This document shows positions 1-8,936 of a stretch of 64,000 bases of DNA, piece by piece (positions within the stretch are counted from its first letter, which is position 1; every line of letters begins with the position of its first letter). The stretch lies in the NCBI GenBank assembly GCA_020853755.1, contig JADYYG010000034.1, positions 35,296-99,295 of the forward strand. The letters are read 5' to 3'. Made by a program: the position numbers and the translations under genes. Source of the stretch: Dehalococcoidia bacterium (lineage in GTDB: Bacteria > Chloroflexota > Dehalococcoidia > Tepidiformales > Tepidiformaceae). The notes beneath the pieces are model-generated. The model had not been told where the DNA came from and did no database searches. It saw nothing but the letters and a program-made list of their open reading frames with translations.

Positions 1-581
1 ACCACAGCGTGTACGACATCGCGGTCCACGGGCGCTCGGCGCATGCCGGCCTCGAACCGGAGAAGGGCGTGCCAGCCATCTCTATCGCCGCCGAGATCAT
101 TGTTGGGCTGCCGCAGGGGCGCTTCGACAGCGAAACGACCGGGAACGTGGGCAAGGTCCAGGGCGGCCTCGTGCGCAATGCCGTGCCTGACTACACGCTC
201 ATCCAGGGCGAGATGCGCAGCATGGTGGAAGAAAAGCTCGAGACGCTCATTTCGGGCGCACGGAAGCACGTGGACGAGGTCCGCGACGCGCACCCGGACG
301 CGACCATCGATGCCAGCTTCAGCCAGGCCTACCCGGGATACACGCTCACGCCCGAAGACCCCGCGGTGAAACTGCTGTTCCCGGTACTCGAACGGCTGGG
401 CTACAAACCGAACCCGCACCCTGTCGGCGGCGGCACCGACGGCAACGTGTTCCGCGGCCAGGGCATTGCGAGCGTGGTCATCGGCCGCGGTGGCTACAAC
501 CAGCACACGAAGGACGAGTACCTCGTGATCCCGGAGATGCTGCAGTGCGCCGCCGTCGTGGAGGGCTGCGTTCGCCTTTAG
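1..581 (+). CDS. M20-family metallopeptidase / amidohydrolase, C-terminal part (5' end outside window)
   Basis: The frame is open from the first base, so the start lies upstream. The visible ~193 residues begin in the lid/dimerisation domain with the HGRSAHAG motif, whose second His helps bind substrate across the dimer in M20 enzymes. They end in the metal-binding lobe with GGGTDGN and QHTKDEYL, the conserved glycine-rich turn and the metal-ligand His region. The PepT/CPG2-like branch removes amino acids from small peptides or acylated amino acids in the cytoplasm with a two-zinc centre. The N-terminal ligands (HxD, D, EE, D/E) are not in view, so substrate class is open. Its stop overlaps the end of the convergent carbonic anhydrase gene by 4 bases. 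Confidence 0.85.
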   Translation, partial: HSVYDIAVHGRSAHAGLEPEKGVPAISIAAEIIVGLPQGRFDSETTGNVGKVQGGLVRNAVPDYTLIQGEMRSMVEEKLETLISGARKHVDEVRDAHPDATIDASFSQAYPGYTLTPEDPAVKLLFPVLERLGYKPNPHPVGGGTDGNVFRGQGIASVVIGRGGYNQHTKDEYLVIPEMLQCAAVVEGCVRL

Positions 582-1552
582 TGGCCGGACTTCGCGCCGC
601 CGGCTGCTGTTGGAGCGGCTTCGCCGGACTCCCCGCTGTTCGCGTGCCCGTAGGCTTCCGAGAACGCTTCGTTCACGTGCAGTACGCCGTCGTTGAGCGT
701 AGCGAAGGCGTAGTCGGGCGTGATTTCGGGGAGGGCGTCCGCTTGCGCCTGCGTGACGATGGTGGCGCCCGCGGGAACGTAACGCTTCTCGGCGATGGTG
801 ACGCCGATCACCTTCGCGCCCGGCTCGATGACCACGTTCTTCCCGATGGTCGATTTGAAGACAAGGGCCTGCATGCCAACGAAGGTGTGGTCGCCGACGG
901 CTGCCGGGCCATGCACCTGCGACTGGTGGGCGAGCGAGACGCCTTTGCCGACGTACACGGCGTACTTCTTTCCGCCCACCGTCACGAGGTTCTGGTCGAC
1001 CACCTTCCCGCCGTTCATGGTTTCCAGCGCGTGGATGACCACGCCATCCTGCACGTTCGAACCGTCCCCGATCATGATCGGCTGGCCTTCGTCGCCGCGG
1101 ATGCTGGCGAACGGCGCCACGAACACATCCTTGCCGAGGATCACATCACCGATGACCGAGGCGAGCCTGTCGACGTAACTTCCGGTCCCGACGACAGGAT
1201 TGTTGATGTCCGGGTTGAAGCTGGTCACCACGTTCGGACGAAGGTTCGCGGGCGCTTCGACGGCGGTCTCGGAAGGTTGGGCTTTCGGAGCGGCGAACTT
1301 CGCCTGGTAGATGGTCCACCCAGCCAGCAACGCGACAACGGCGATAAGCGCCCCGTTGATGAGTTGCTGGTGTGACCAGTCGGCGACGCGGTTCAGGCTG
1401 GGCAGCTTCGGGAGGTCGAACGTGAAGTGCAGCGAGAGGCCGCCTTCGGCCTTGCGGGTGAGGCCGATGGGTGTTTCGGCGCCGGGAAGCGCCACGATGT
1501 TCCCCGGGGTCTCCTCGGAATCAGGCACGGGCTGTTCGGCTGCTTCGGCCAT
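578..1552 (-). CDS. Membrane-anchored gamma-class carbonic anhydrase (Cam type)
   Basis: This 324-aa protein interconverts CO2 and bicarbonate. Residues 1-65 are polar, 67-84 form one membrane helix, and about 120-285 carry hexapeptide repeats of a left-handed beta helix. By-eye register with Methanosarcina Cam places the zinc ligands at H174, H209 and H214, the active-site R152, D154, N166 and Q168, and the proton-transfer acids E155 and E177 with the acidic loop (about 176-186) between them. Retention of that loop marks the catalytically active Cam subclass, not the CamH/Paal-like branch. The ATG at 1552 (MAEAAEQ) was chosen because upstream codons read through non-coding sequence. The single helix should anchor the trimer to the membrane, but its orientation is not certain. 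Confidence 0.88.
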   Translation of the reverse strand: MAEAAEQPVPDSEETPGNIVALPGAETPIGLTRKAEGGLSLHFTFDLPKLPSLNRVADWSHQQLINGALIAVVALLAGWTIYQAKFAAPKAQPSETAVEAPANLRPNVVTSFNPDINNPVVGTGSYVDRLASVIGDVILGKDVFVAPFASIRGDEGQPIMIGDGSNVQDGVVIHALETMNGGKVVDQNLVTVGGKKYAVYVGKGVSLAHQSQVHGPAAVGDHTFVGMQALVFKSTIGKNVVIEPGAKVIGVTIAEKRYVPAGATIVTQAQADALPEITPDYAFATLNDGVLHVNEAFSEAYGHANSGESGEAAPTAAGGAKSGH

Positions 1553-1659
1553 GATGGCGTCATCCTCGCGTGGCGTTCCTTCTTGGTATCGAAGGATGGT
1601 GCGGCGGCGCGCAGTAGGCAGAACCCGTAAGGGCGCCCTTGACCCGGAAGAACGGTTGG

Positions 1660-1687
1660 TTGACACCCTTTCCGGCTCACCTATGAT
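1660..1687 (+). promoter_or_regulatory. Sigma70-like promoter for the MoxR/ChlI-like ATPase
   Basis: A consensus -35 TTGACA (1660-1665) is followed after 16 bases by a near-consensus -10 TATGAT (1682-1687). Transcription would start near 1694, giving a leader of about 135 bases before the GTG at 1829. The leader contains GC-rich inverted repeats: ACCGCC/GGCGGT near 1725-1740 and CCGGCATTCGTGCCGG near 1793-1808, just before the ribosome binding site. Confidence 0.6.
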
Positions 1688-1828
1688 CCGAATCAGAGAG
1701 GCCCTTCTCCCTCGGGAGGGCGCACCGCCCCGTGGCGGTGTCCGGGATCCGGGTTCCCGTGCTGCCGCGCGCTTGCCCCTCCCTCGGCTCTCCGGCATTC
1801 GTGCCGGAAAACTTGAGGAGTGGCTTCT

Positions 1829-3229
1829 GTGTCGACACTTGAAAGGCCAAGGACTGTTGGCGAACTGAAAGCGGCTGGCTACAAGGTGCTGCCAGTGCGC
1901 GAAGAAATGCGCAAGAACCTGATCGCCAAGATCCGCAGCGGGGAGGATATCTTCCCCGGCATCTTCGGCTACGAAGAGACGGTTATCCCGCACATCGTGA
2001 ACGCGATCCTCGCGGGCCAGGACATCATTTTCCTCGGCGAACGCGGCCAGGCGAAGTCCCGCATCATCCGATCGCTCATCTCGCTGCTGGACGAAGATAT
2101 CCCGTCGCTCGCAGGCACGGAAATCCTCGAAGACCCGTATGACCCAATTACCCGGGCCGGGCGGGACATCATCGAAGCGAAGGGCGACGACGCGGAACTG
2201 GTCTGGGTGCCGCGCGAGAACCGCTACGGCGAAAAGCTCGCGACCCCGGATATCACCATCGCCGACCTTATCGGCGAGGTGGACCCGATCAAGGTCGCTG
2301 AGGGGCGCTACCTCGGCGACGAACTGACCATCCACTACGGCCTCATCCCGCGGACAAACCGCGGCATCTTCTGCCTGAACGAACTGCCGGACCTTGCCGA
2401 GCGCATCCAGGTGGGCCTCCTCAACATCATGGAAGAGCGCGACGTCCAGATTCGCGGCTACCGGATCCGCCTGCCGCTCGACGTTTTCGTCGTCGCCAGC
2501 GCGAACCCCGAGGACTACACGAACCGCGGCCGCATCATCACCCCGCTCAAGGACCGCTACGGCGCCCAGATCCGGACGCACTACCCGACCCGGATCGAGC
2601 ACGAGATCGGCATCATGGAGGCGGAGCACCACCCGATCCCGGGCGACTTCAAGGTCACCGTCCCGGCCTACATGAAGGAGATCATCGCGGAGATCAGCCG
2701 GCTCGCGCGGCGCAGCCCCGATGTAAACCAGCGGTCCGGCGTCAGCGTCCGCGCCAGCATCGCGAACTACGAATCGATGCTTGCGAACGCCCTTCGCCGC
2801 GCCGTTATCACGGGCGAGGAGGAGGTTGTCCCGCGAATCAGTGACCTCCCGTACGTTGTCCCCGCCCTCACCGGCAAGGTCGAGTTCGAAACCGTAGAGG
2901 AAGGCCGCGAGGACCAGATCATCGAGAAGCTCATTCAGGGTGCAGTGGTCGCCGTGTTCAACCGCTACTACAACCTCGGCGAGCTCGAACTGGTGGTGAA
3001 CAAGTTCAAGTCGGGCGCTGCCGTCGAAGTGGGGGACATGAGCCCGAGCGCCGATTACGCCCGGCTGGTGGCCAGCGTGGATGGCTTGCGCGAGGCGGTC
3101 GACAAAGCTGGCGCTGGCCGTTCGCCGGCAGAGATCGCGGCGGCGGCCGAGTTCCTGCTCGAAGGCCTCCACCTGAACAAGCGCCTCAACAAGGACAAGG
3201 TCGGCGGTAAAGTCCAATACCGCGGCTGA
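1829..3229 (+). CDS. AAA+ ATPase of the MoxR / magnesium-chelatase ChlI-like group
   Basis: This 466-aa AAA+ ATPase has a Walker A of MoxR style (GERGQAKS, about residues 70-77), a Walker B-like FCLNELPDL, sensor 1 in VASANPEDYTNRGR and an arginine-rich sensor 2 region. The Asp before the catalytic Glu in Walker B is Asn, which I recall as a trait of this branch. Such ATPases remodel partner complexes, often with a VWA-domain protein, but no VWA gene is adjacent, so the client is unknown. GTG 1829 is preferred over the in-frame GTG at 1820 because GAGGAG at 1815-1820 is a good ribosome binding site for 1829 and would overlap the earlier start. A GNAT gene follows after 9 bases. Confidence 0.8.
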   Translation: MSTLERPRTVGELKAAGYKVLPVREEMRKNLIAKIRSGEDIFPGIFGYEETVIPHIVNAILAGQDIIFLGERGQAKSRIIRSLISLLDEDIPSLAGTEILEDPYDPITRAGRDIIEAKGDDAELVWVPRENRYGEKLATPDITIADLIGEVDPIKVAEGRYLGDELTIHYGLIPRTNRGIFCLNELPDLAERIQVGLLNIMEERDVQIRGYRIRLPLDVFVVASANPEDYTNRGRIITPLKDRYGAQIRTHYPTRIEHEIGIMEAEHHPIPGDFKVTVPAYMKEIIAEISRLARRSPDVNQRSGVSVRASIANYESMLANALRRAVITGEEEVVPRISDLPYVVPALTGKVEFETVEEGREDQIIEKLIQGAVVAVFNRYYNLGELELVVNKFKSGAAVEVGDMSPSADYARLVASVDGLREAVDKAGAGRSPAEIAAAAEFLLEGLHLNKRLNKDKVGGKVQYRG

Positions 3230-3238
3230 CCTGAACGA

Positions 3239-3772
3239 ATGGACTGGACCATCACCAGCATCGGCGCGAGTGGCCCCCTCTTCGAGGGGGCCATCGCCGT
3301 GTATGGCGAGGCATTCAGCCGCCCGCCCTACAGCGACCCTGACCGCGGGGCCGAGATCCGCCAGCGGATTCGCGATACCCACGTCTTCCGATCCGGCTTC
3401 AGCTTCCTTGTGGCCTGCTCTGGGCCCGAACGCGTGGTCGGCATGGCCTACGGGTACCACGGCTCTGATGGGCAATGGTGGCACGACACCGTCCGCCGGG
3501 CGCTCGAACCGCGGCTTGCCGAGCAGTGGCTCGGCAACTCGTACGAACTGGTCGAAATCGCCGTCCACCCCGTCGCGCAAAGCCATGGGATCGGCGCGGA
3601 ACTTATCGAGAACCTGCTCGATGGGCGCCACGAGGCCACGTGCGTCCTCAGCACACGTACTGACAGCGACGCCCACCGGCTCTACCGCCGCCTCGGGTTC
3701 GAAGAGATTACCGAGATGGCGTTCACGGCCGGTGGCTACCCGTTTTACGTGATGGGCAAGAAACTGCGGTGA
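3239..3772 (+). CDS. GNAT-family N-acetyltransferase
   Basis: This 177-aa single-domain protein has the acetyl-CoA pyrophosphate-binding motif A, VAQSHGIGAELIENLL (about residues 120-135), matching Q/RxxGxG/A. A downstream HRLYRRLGFEEI segment matches GNAT motif B, and the protein ends in a short beta strand (FYVMGKKLR). It should transfer an acetyl group to an amine in the cytoplasm, with acceptor unknown. The start lies 9 bases after the ATPase stop and the next gene 18 bases after its stop, so the three may be cotranscribed. Confidence 0.82.
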   Translation: MDWTITSIGASGPLFEGAIAVYGEAFSRPPYSDPDRGAEIRQRIRDTHVFRSGFSFLVACSGPERVVGMAYGYHGSDGQWWHDTVRRALEPRLAEQWLGNSYELVEIAVHPVAQSHGIGAELIENLLDGRHEATCVLSTRTDSDAHRLYRRLGFEEITEMAFTAGGYPFYVMGKKLR

Positions 3773-3790
3773 GCACGAAGGAGCCGCCCG

Positions 3791-4120
3791 TTGGCTGAGG
3801 ACTCATTCCGGTGTGTGCACTGCAAACAGCAGGTGGATTCGCTGTCGTTCGGCACGACTCAGCGGAACCACTGCCCGCAGTGCCTCTGGAGCCGTCACGT
3901 CGATAACTTCCCCGGCGACCGGAAGTCCGACTGCGGCGGGCCGATGGAGCCACTCGCGGTGTTCGTAGCGCAGGGCGGCGAGTGGATGCTCATCCATCGC
4001 TGCAAGACCTGCCGGCACCTGCACGAAAACCGCATCGCCGGGGACGACAGCATCATGCTTCTGCTGGCTATCGCCGCGAAACCGCTGGCGAACCCGCCGG
4101 TCCCGCTGGAGTTTCGGTAG
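3791..4120 (+). CDS. RNHCP-domain zinc-ribbon protein
   Basis: This 109-aa protein starts with TTG. It opens with FRCVHCKQQV and then contains the literal RNHCPQC motif that names the RNHCP domain, followed by a CKTCRHLHENRIAGDD segment typical of the family. Four CxxC pairs or halves suggest one or two zinc sites. The family is widespread in bacteria and its function is not established; adjacency to translation genes elsewhere is suggestive only. The C-terminal 25 residues are hydrophobic and proline-rich but not a clear membrane helix. It ends 7 bases before the convergent pdhC stop. Confidence 0.85.
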   Translation: MAEDSFRCVHCKQQVDSLSFGTTQRNHCPQCLWSRHVDNFPGDRKSDCGGPMEPLAVFVAQGGEWMLIHRCKTCRHLHENRIAGDDSIMLLLAIAAKPLANPPVPLEFR

Positions 4121-4127
4121 CTGAGAG

Positions 4128-5396
4128 CTACAGCGCCAGCGCGGCCGGGGCTTCGAGGAGGTTCTGGATCTCCTTGATGAAACCCGCGCCTTCCGCGCCG
4201 TCGGTGACGCGGTGGTCGGCGCTCAGGGCGACTTTCATCACCTGGCGGATAACCACGGCGTTGTCCTTGACGATGGGCTTGGGCATGACGGAGCCGACGC
4301 CGAGGATGGCTGCCTGGGGCGGGTTAATGATGCCGATGAGTGTCTCGACGCCGTAGGCCCCAAGGTTCGTGATGGTGAACGTCCCGTCGCTGTACTCATC
4401 GGCGCGCAGGCGGCCAGCCTTCGCGCGGTTCACCAGGTCTTTGGTCTCGATGGCGATGCGGCCGAGCGACTTCGCCTGGCAGTCCATGACGGCGGGCGCG
4501 ATGAGGCCGTCGTCCAGCGCGATGCCAATGCAGACGTTGACGCGGTCGTGCATCTGGAGGCCGCTCTCGGCGAACTCGGCGTTGAACTTCGGCCGGCGCT
4601 CCAGTGCAATCGCGCAGGCTTTGACGATGAGGTCGTTGATGCTGACCCGCTGCTCATCGGTCGCGTTCGCATTGATCTGCGCGCGGAACTCGAGGGCTGC
4701 GGTCATGTCGATATCGAGCGTGAGGTAGTAGTGCGGCGCGCTGGCCTTGGACTGGGCCATCCGCCGGGCGATGGCCTGGCGCATCTTGCTGAGCCCGGCC
4801 GGGGCCGATGCTGTTGCCGTCGCCGGCCGTGGCGCCGCCGTTGCCGGCGAACTCGCTGGAGCCTTCGCGATAGCGGCCTCCACGTCGCGGCGGAGGATAC
4901 GGCCGTCGGGGCCGGTACCTTGCAGGTTGCTGTAGTCGAAGCCAGCGTCGCCTGCGATTTTTCGGGCGACCGGTGAGATGCGGATGCGGCCGTCCTCCGG
5001 GGCACCCCCGGCGTGCGGCTGCTCTGCGACCGCGGAGACCGTGGTCTCGGCCGGCGCTGCTGCGGGTGCGTGGCTGGCCGCCTTCACTTCCGGTTCGATC
5101 TCGCGCCGGGCAGGTGTTACGGCTGGCGGTTTGCGGTCGATCTCCGGCGTGGCTTCGTTCGCCGCGCCGAGGACGGCGATGACTTCGCCGACGGGCACCA
5201 CTTCGCCTTCCTCCGCGATGACCTTGAGGAGCGTTCCCGATTCGAACGCTTCGAGTTCGACGTTCGCCTTGTCGGTTTCGATCTCGGCGATCATTTCACC
5301 CCGGTTCACGTTGTCGCCGACGCTCTTGAGCCACTTCACGATGGTGCCTTCGGTCATATCGGCGCCCATCTGCGGCATGGTCACTTCGAAAGACAC
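4128..5396 (-). CDS. pdhC: Dihydrolipoamide acetyltransferase, E2 of pyruvate dehydrogenase complex
   Basis: This 422-aa protein has the standard E2 order: one lipoyl domain with the lipoylated K43 in ETDKANVE, an Ala/Pro-rich linker, a peripheral subunit-binding domain (ISPVARKIAGDAG to LRRDVEAAI, about 138-175), a second linker, and a catalytic domain ending in HRVTDG with catalytic H395 and D399. It transfers the acetyl group from the E1-generated lipoyl thioester to CoA and forms the complex core. It is the last gene of the lpd-pdhA-pdhB-pdhC operon, starting 3 bases after the pdhB stop. The E1-alpha sequence, not E2, points to pyruvate as substrate. Confidence 0.92.
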   Translation of the reverse strand: MSFEVTMPQMGADMTEGTIVKWLKSVGDNVNRGEMIAEIETDKANVELEAFESGTLLKVIAEEGEVVPVGEVIAVLGAANEATPEIDRKPPAVTPARREIEPEVKAASHAPAAAPAETTVSAVAEQPHAGGAPEDGRIRISPVARKIAGDAGFDYSNLQGTGPDGRILRRDVEAAIAKAPASSPATAAPRPATATASAPAGLSKMRQAIARRMAQSKASAPHYYLTLDIDMTAALEFRAQINANATDEQRVSINDLIVKACAIALERRPKFNAEFAESGLQMHDRVNVCIGIALDDGLIAPAVMDCQAKSLGRIAIETKDLVNRAKAGRLRADEYSDGTFTITNLGAYGVETLIGIINPPQAAILGVGSVMPKPIVKDNAVVIRQVMKVALSADHRVTDGAEGAGFIKEIQNLLEAPAALAL

Positions 5397-5399
5397 GGG

Positions 5400-6383
5400 C
5401 TACTCCTTGAACATGCGGAGGACGGCTTCGACCACATCTTCTTCCGAAGGCAGCGCGGCGAACTCCAGGTTGCGATTGTAAGGAAGTGGGACATCTTTGC
5501 AGCTGACGCGCGCCACCGGGGCGTCCAGCCAGTCGAACGCGCGCTCCATGATCTGGGCGCTCAGTTCGCCGCCGAAGCCCCCGAAGAGCCAGTCGTCTTC
5601 AACGATAACCGCCCGGTTCGTCTTCTTCACGGAGGCGATGACTGTGTCCATGTCGAGTGGCCGGAGGGTGCGCAGATCGATGACCTCGGCGCTGATCTCT
5701 TCCTGGGTTTCGAGCATCTCGGCTGCGCGCATCGCCTGGTGGACGCTGCCGCTGTAGCCGACGATGGTGACGTCGCTGCCTTCGCGGAGGACATTCGCCA
5801 CGCCGAATTCGACCAGGTAGTCCGGGTCGTCCGGCACTTCGCCTTTGAGGGTGTAGTTGGCCGTGTGCTCGATGAAGATGACGGTGTTCTGGTCCCGGAA
5901 GGCGCGCTTGAGGAGGCCCTTCGCGTCGGCTGAACTCGACGGGCAGACCACCTTCAAACCCGGGAAGTGGGCATAAAGCCCTTCGAGCGAATGGCTGTGC
6001 GTGGCCCCTAGCTGCGACCCGCCGCCGCTCGCCATGCGGATGACCAGCGGTACGTGAATCTGGCCGTTCGACATGTGGTGCAGCTTGGCCGCGCTGTTCA
6101 CAATCTGGTCGAGTGCGAGGAAGCTGAAGTTGATGGTCATCAACTCGACCATGGGGTGGAGTCCGCCCATCGCCGCGCCAATGCCAACGCCGACGATGCC
6201 GGACTCGGCGATCGGCGTGTCGATGACGCGTTCTTCGCCGAACTCTTCGAGCAGACCCTTGGTGACTGCGTAGGAGCCGCCGTAGGCGCCGATGTCTTCG
6301 CCCATCAGGAAGATGGTTTCGTCGCGGATCATCTCCTCCCGGAGGGCTTCGCGGAGGGCGTCGCGCATGCGCATCTCAACCAT
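5400..6383 (-). CDS. pdhB: Pyruvate dehydrogenase E1 component, beta subunit
   Basis: This 327-aa protein starts at ATG 6383 (MVEMRMRDALREAL), the family's usual start. Recognisable blocks are MGEDIGAYGG, RVIDTPIAESGIVGVGIGAAMGG near the thiamine pocket, and the transketolase C-terminal domain with EVIDLRTLRPLDMDTV. It pairs with E1-alpha as an alpha2beta2 heterotetramer that decarboxylates pyruvate and acetylates E2 lipoate. The start overlaps the pdhA stop by 8 bases (ATGGTTGA), implying translational coupling and 1:1 synthesis. Confidence 0.92.
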   Translation of the reverse strand: MVEMRMRDALREALREEMIRDETIFLMGEDIGAYGGSYAVTKGLLEEFGEERVIDTPIAESGIVGVGIGAAMGGLHPMVELMTINFSFLALDQIVNSAAKLHHMSNGQIHVPLVIRMASGGGSQLGATHSHSLEGLYAHFPGLKVVCPSSSADAKGLLKRAFRDQNTVIFIEHTANYTLKGEVPDDPDYLVEFGVANVLREGSDVTIVGYSGSVHQAMRAAEMLETQEEISAEVIDLRTLRPLDMDTVIASVKKTNRAVIVEDDWLFGGFGGELSAQIMERAFDWLDAPVARVSCKDVPLPYNRNLEFAALPSEEDVVEAVLRMFKE

Positions 6384-7371
6384 GGGCGGGCTCCTTCGTG
6401 AGGTGATCGAACAGCGTATCGAGACCCGGCTGGGGGCTGTTCTCTGCGAACTCGGCCGCGTCGTGGACCACCTGTTCGACGCGTTCCGTGAGTTCATGGA
6501 ACTGTGCCTCGGAGAGGTAGCCGGCCGTCTGCATGGTCGCCTTCAGCCGGTCGATGCAGTCCTGCTTACGGTACTGGTCGACCTCGTCCTTCAGGCGGTA
6601 GAGCTCGGGGTCGGACATCGAGTGCCCTCGGTAGCGGTACGTCATCGCCTCAATAAAGTACGGGCCGTTCCCGGCGCGGCAGTGGGCGACGGCCTTCTGC
6701 ATCGCCTCGTAGACCGCGAGGACGTCCATCCCATCGACCGACACGGCCGGCATGTTGTAGGCGGCCGCGAGCTTCGGGATCTCGGTGGAGAGGGACTCCT
6801 TGAATGGCACGCCCATGCCGTACAGGTTGTTCTCGCAGAAGAAGATAGTCGGTGTCTTCCAGAGGACCGACATATTGAGCGACTCGTGGAACTCGCCCTC
6901 GCCGACCGACCCGTCGCCGAAGACGCACAGCGCCAGCGAGTCTTCTTTTTTCATCCGTGCGGCCATCCCAAGGCCGACGGCCAGCGGGAGATGCGCCGCA
7001 ACGATGGCATAGCCACCAAGGAAGCCCTTGCTCACGTCGTAAAGGTGCATCGAGCCGCCGCGCCCTCCGCTTACGCCGGTGGCCTTGCCGCAGAGTTCGG
7101 CCATCACCCGGTTCGGGTCCAGGCCGCGGGCGAGGGCATGGCCGTGGTCACGGTAGTGCGTCACGATCTTGTCGTGTTCGTCGAGGGTCGCCATCATCCC
7201 GACAGCGCAGGCTTCCTGGCCGGTATAGAGGTGAAGGAACCCGCGGACCTTGCCTTTCGTGTAGAGCTCGCCGCACTTCTCTTCGAACCGCCTGATGAGC
7301 ATCATCTGGTAGAGGAACATGCCGAGCCGCTCTGCGCCGAGCGTCTCGCGGGCGGTGGTTTCAGTGGTCAC
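6376..7371 (-). CDS. pdhA: Pyruvate dehydrogenase E1 component, alpha subunit
   Basis: This 331-aa protein carries the ThDP-binding block GDGSVGEGEFHESLNM with the closing ENNLYGMG, the substrate/cofactor motif GFLHLYTGQEA, and YRYRGHSMSDP, the phosphorylation-loop segment diagnostic of pyruvate rather than branched-chain E1-alpha. It binds ThDP-Mg with the beta subunit and decarboxylates pyruvate. It overlaps lpdA by 4 bases (ATGA) and pdhB by 8. Acetoin dehydrogenase E1 is a close alternative, but no acetoin genes are nearby. Confidence 0.92.
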   Translation of the reverse strand: MTTETTARETLGAERLGMFLYQMMLIRRFEEKCGELYTKGKVRGFLHLYTGQEACAVGMMATLDEHDKIVTHYRDHGHALARGLDPNRVMAELCGKATGVSGGRGGSMHLYDVSKGFLGGYAIVAAHLPLAVGLGMAARMKKEDSLALCVFGDGSVGEGEFHESLNMSVLWKTPTIFFCENNLYGMGVPFKESLSTEIPKLAAAYNMPAVSVDGMDVLAVYEAMQKAVAHCRAGNGPYFIEAMTYRYRGHSMSDPELYRLKDEVDQYRKQDCIDRLKATMQTAGYLSEAQFHELTERVEQVVHDAAEFAENSPQPGLDTLFDHLTKEPAHG

Positions 7372-8795
7372 CGGGTCGCAACTCCTTGGGTGGATGCCGC
7401 TCCAGCCCGCCGGCGAGCGATGTGGATCGCTTCACCGTCGACGGCGAGGGCGGCCTCCTTGATAGCTTCCGCAAGCGTGGGGTGGGTGTGGACGGCGAAG
7501 CCCACCTCGATGGTGGTCGCTTCCAGGAGCGCCACCATCGTTGCTTCGCCGAGCAGGTCATTGATGTCGTGGCCAACCATGTGGATGCCGAGCACCTGGC
7601 CGGTCGGCTCATCGGCGACGACCTTCACGAAGCCTTCGGTGTGGCCGATGGCGACTGACTTGCCGAGCGCGGTGAGCGGGAACCGGCCGGTCTTCACGCT
7701 GAAGCCCGCGTCTTTCGCTCCCTGTTCGGTGTAGCCGATGGAACCGACGTTGGGCTGGCAGAACGTAGCCCGTGGCATCTGGGTGTAATCCAGCGTCGTC
7801 GTCGCCTGGCCAGCGATGTGTTCGGCGGCGATAATGCCCTGTTGCATGGCCACGTGGGCGAGCATCAGCTTCCCGGTGACATCGCCGATGGCGTAGACGC
7901 CGGGAAGGTTGGTCTGCATCGTCTCATCGATAGTGATGAAGCCGCGCTGGGTGGCGACGCCGGCGCCTTCGAGGTTGAGCCCTTCGGTATGGGGCACGAA
8001 GCCGACCGCGACGAGCACCACGTCGGCCTCCAGCGTCTGCTGGCCTGCTTCGCTGCTGACGTGGACAACGGCGCCGTTCGCGGTCGTGTCGAGGCCTTCG
8101 AACCGGGTCTTCACCAGGCAGGTGATGCCCCGCTGTTCGAAGGAGCGCTTGAGAGCGCGGCCGGAGTCAGGGTCTTCGAGCGGGACCAGCGTGTCGAGCA
8201 ATTCGACCAGCGTGACCTCTGAGCCGTAGCTCCGCCAGAGGTGAGCGAACTCGACACCGATTGGCCCGGCGCCGATGATGACCGCCTTCGCCGGGATGTC
8301 GCGCCGTTCGAGGGCCTCGCGGCTGGTGAGAACCACCTTGCCGTCTGCCTTCAGGCCGGGCAGCATCCGCGTCGAGGCCCCCGAGGCGATGATGATCGCT
8401 TTCGCGCGGTATTCCTCGCCGTTGCAGCGAACCGTCCGCGTGTCCTTAAGCGAGGCAACGCCCGTCACGCTCGTAATGCCATTGTCGCGCAAGAGTCCTT
8501 CAACGCCGCCCACAACCTTGTCGACGACGCCCCGGGAGCGGTCGATGGCGGCGCCAAGGTCGAACTTCGTCGACTCCGCTCCGCTGATGCCCCAGGTAGC
8601 GGCGTCGCGCACGAGGTTGACGACATCGGCGTTCTTTAGGAGCGCTTTACTTGGGATGCAGCCCCAGTTCAGGCAGAGGCCGCCGACGCGGTCTTTTTCG
8701 AAGAGGACGACGGACTTCCCGAGTTGGGCGGCGCGAATGGCTGCAACATAGCCGCCGGGGCCGCCTCCGATAACCGCAACGTCGTACTCAGCCAT
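7368..8795 (-). CDS. lpdA: Dihydrolipoyl dehydrogenase, E3
   Basis: This 475-aa flavoprotein disulfide reductase has an N-terminal FAD Rossmann motif (VIGGGPGGYVAA), redox disulfide C41/C46 in CLNWGCIPSK, a central NAD-binding GAGPIGVEFA, the second FAD motif GVYAIGDVTG, and the C-terminal catalytic HTHPTLAEA. It reoxidises E2 dihydrolipoamide with NAD+. It is the first gene of the operon, preceded by 141 bases with AGAGGTAGGCT before the ATG and a TATGGTAGTCT stretch that could serve as -10. It may also serve other lipoyl complexes. Confidence 0.94.
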   Translation of the reverse strand: MAEYDVAVIGGGPGGYVAAIRAAQLGKSVVLFEKDRVGGLCLNWGCIPSKALLKNADVVNLVRDAATWGISGAESTKFDLGAAIDRSRGVVDKVVGGVEGLLRDNGITSVTGVASLKDTRTVRCNGEEYRAKAIIIASGASTRMLPGLKADGKVVLTSREALERRDIPAKAVIIGAGPIGVEFAHLWRSYGSEVTLVELLDTLVPLEDPDSGRALKRSFEQRGITCLVKTRFEGLDTTANGAVVHVSSEAGQQTLEADVVLVAVGFVPHTEGLNLEGAGVATQRGFITIDETMQTNLPGVYAIGDVTGKLMLAHVAMQQGIIAAEHIAGQATTTLDYTQMPRATFCQPNVGSIGYTEQGAKDAGFSVKTGRFPLTALGKSVAIGHTEGFVKVVADEPTGQVLGIHMVGHDINDLLGEATMVALLEATTIEVGFAVHTHPTLAEAIKEAALAVDGEAIHIARRRAGAASTQGVATR

Positions 8796-8936
8796 AGCCT
8801 ACCTCTAGACTACCATAGATTTCCTTGAGGACACGGCAGAATCACTCGTGTTCCAACCGCCCCTTCCACTCTCGCCCAATCATTGCCCCGTGTCCATCAG
8901 TTAGACCCCGAGTCCGTATACCCGGCACCGCGGTGG

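Noticed and set aside
1553..3676. A long minus-strand open frame extends the carbonic anhydrase frame upstream across the ATPase and GNAT genes.
   Set aside because: Its translation is low-complexity and antisense to the ATPase and GNAT, whose protein sequences are recognisable; only the part from 1552 down is a carbonic anhydrase.
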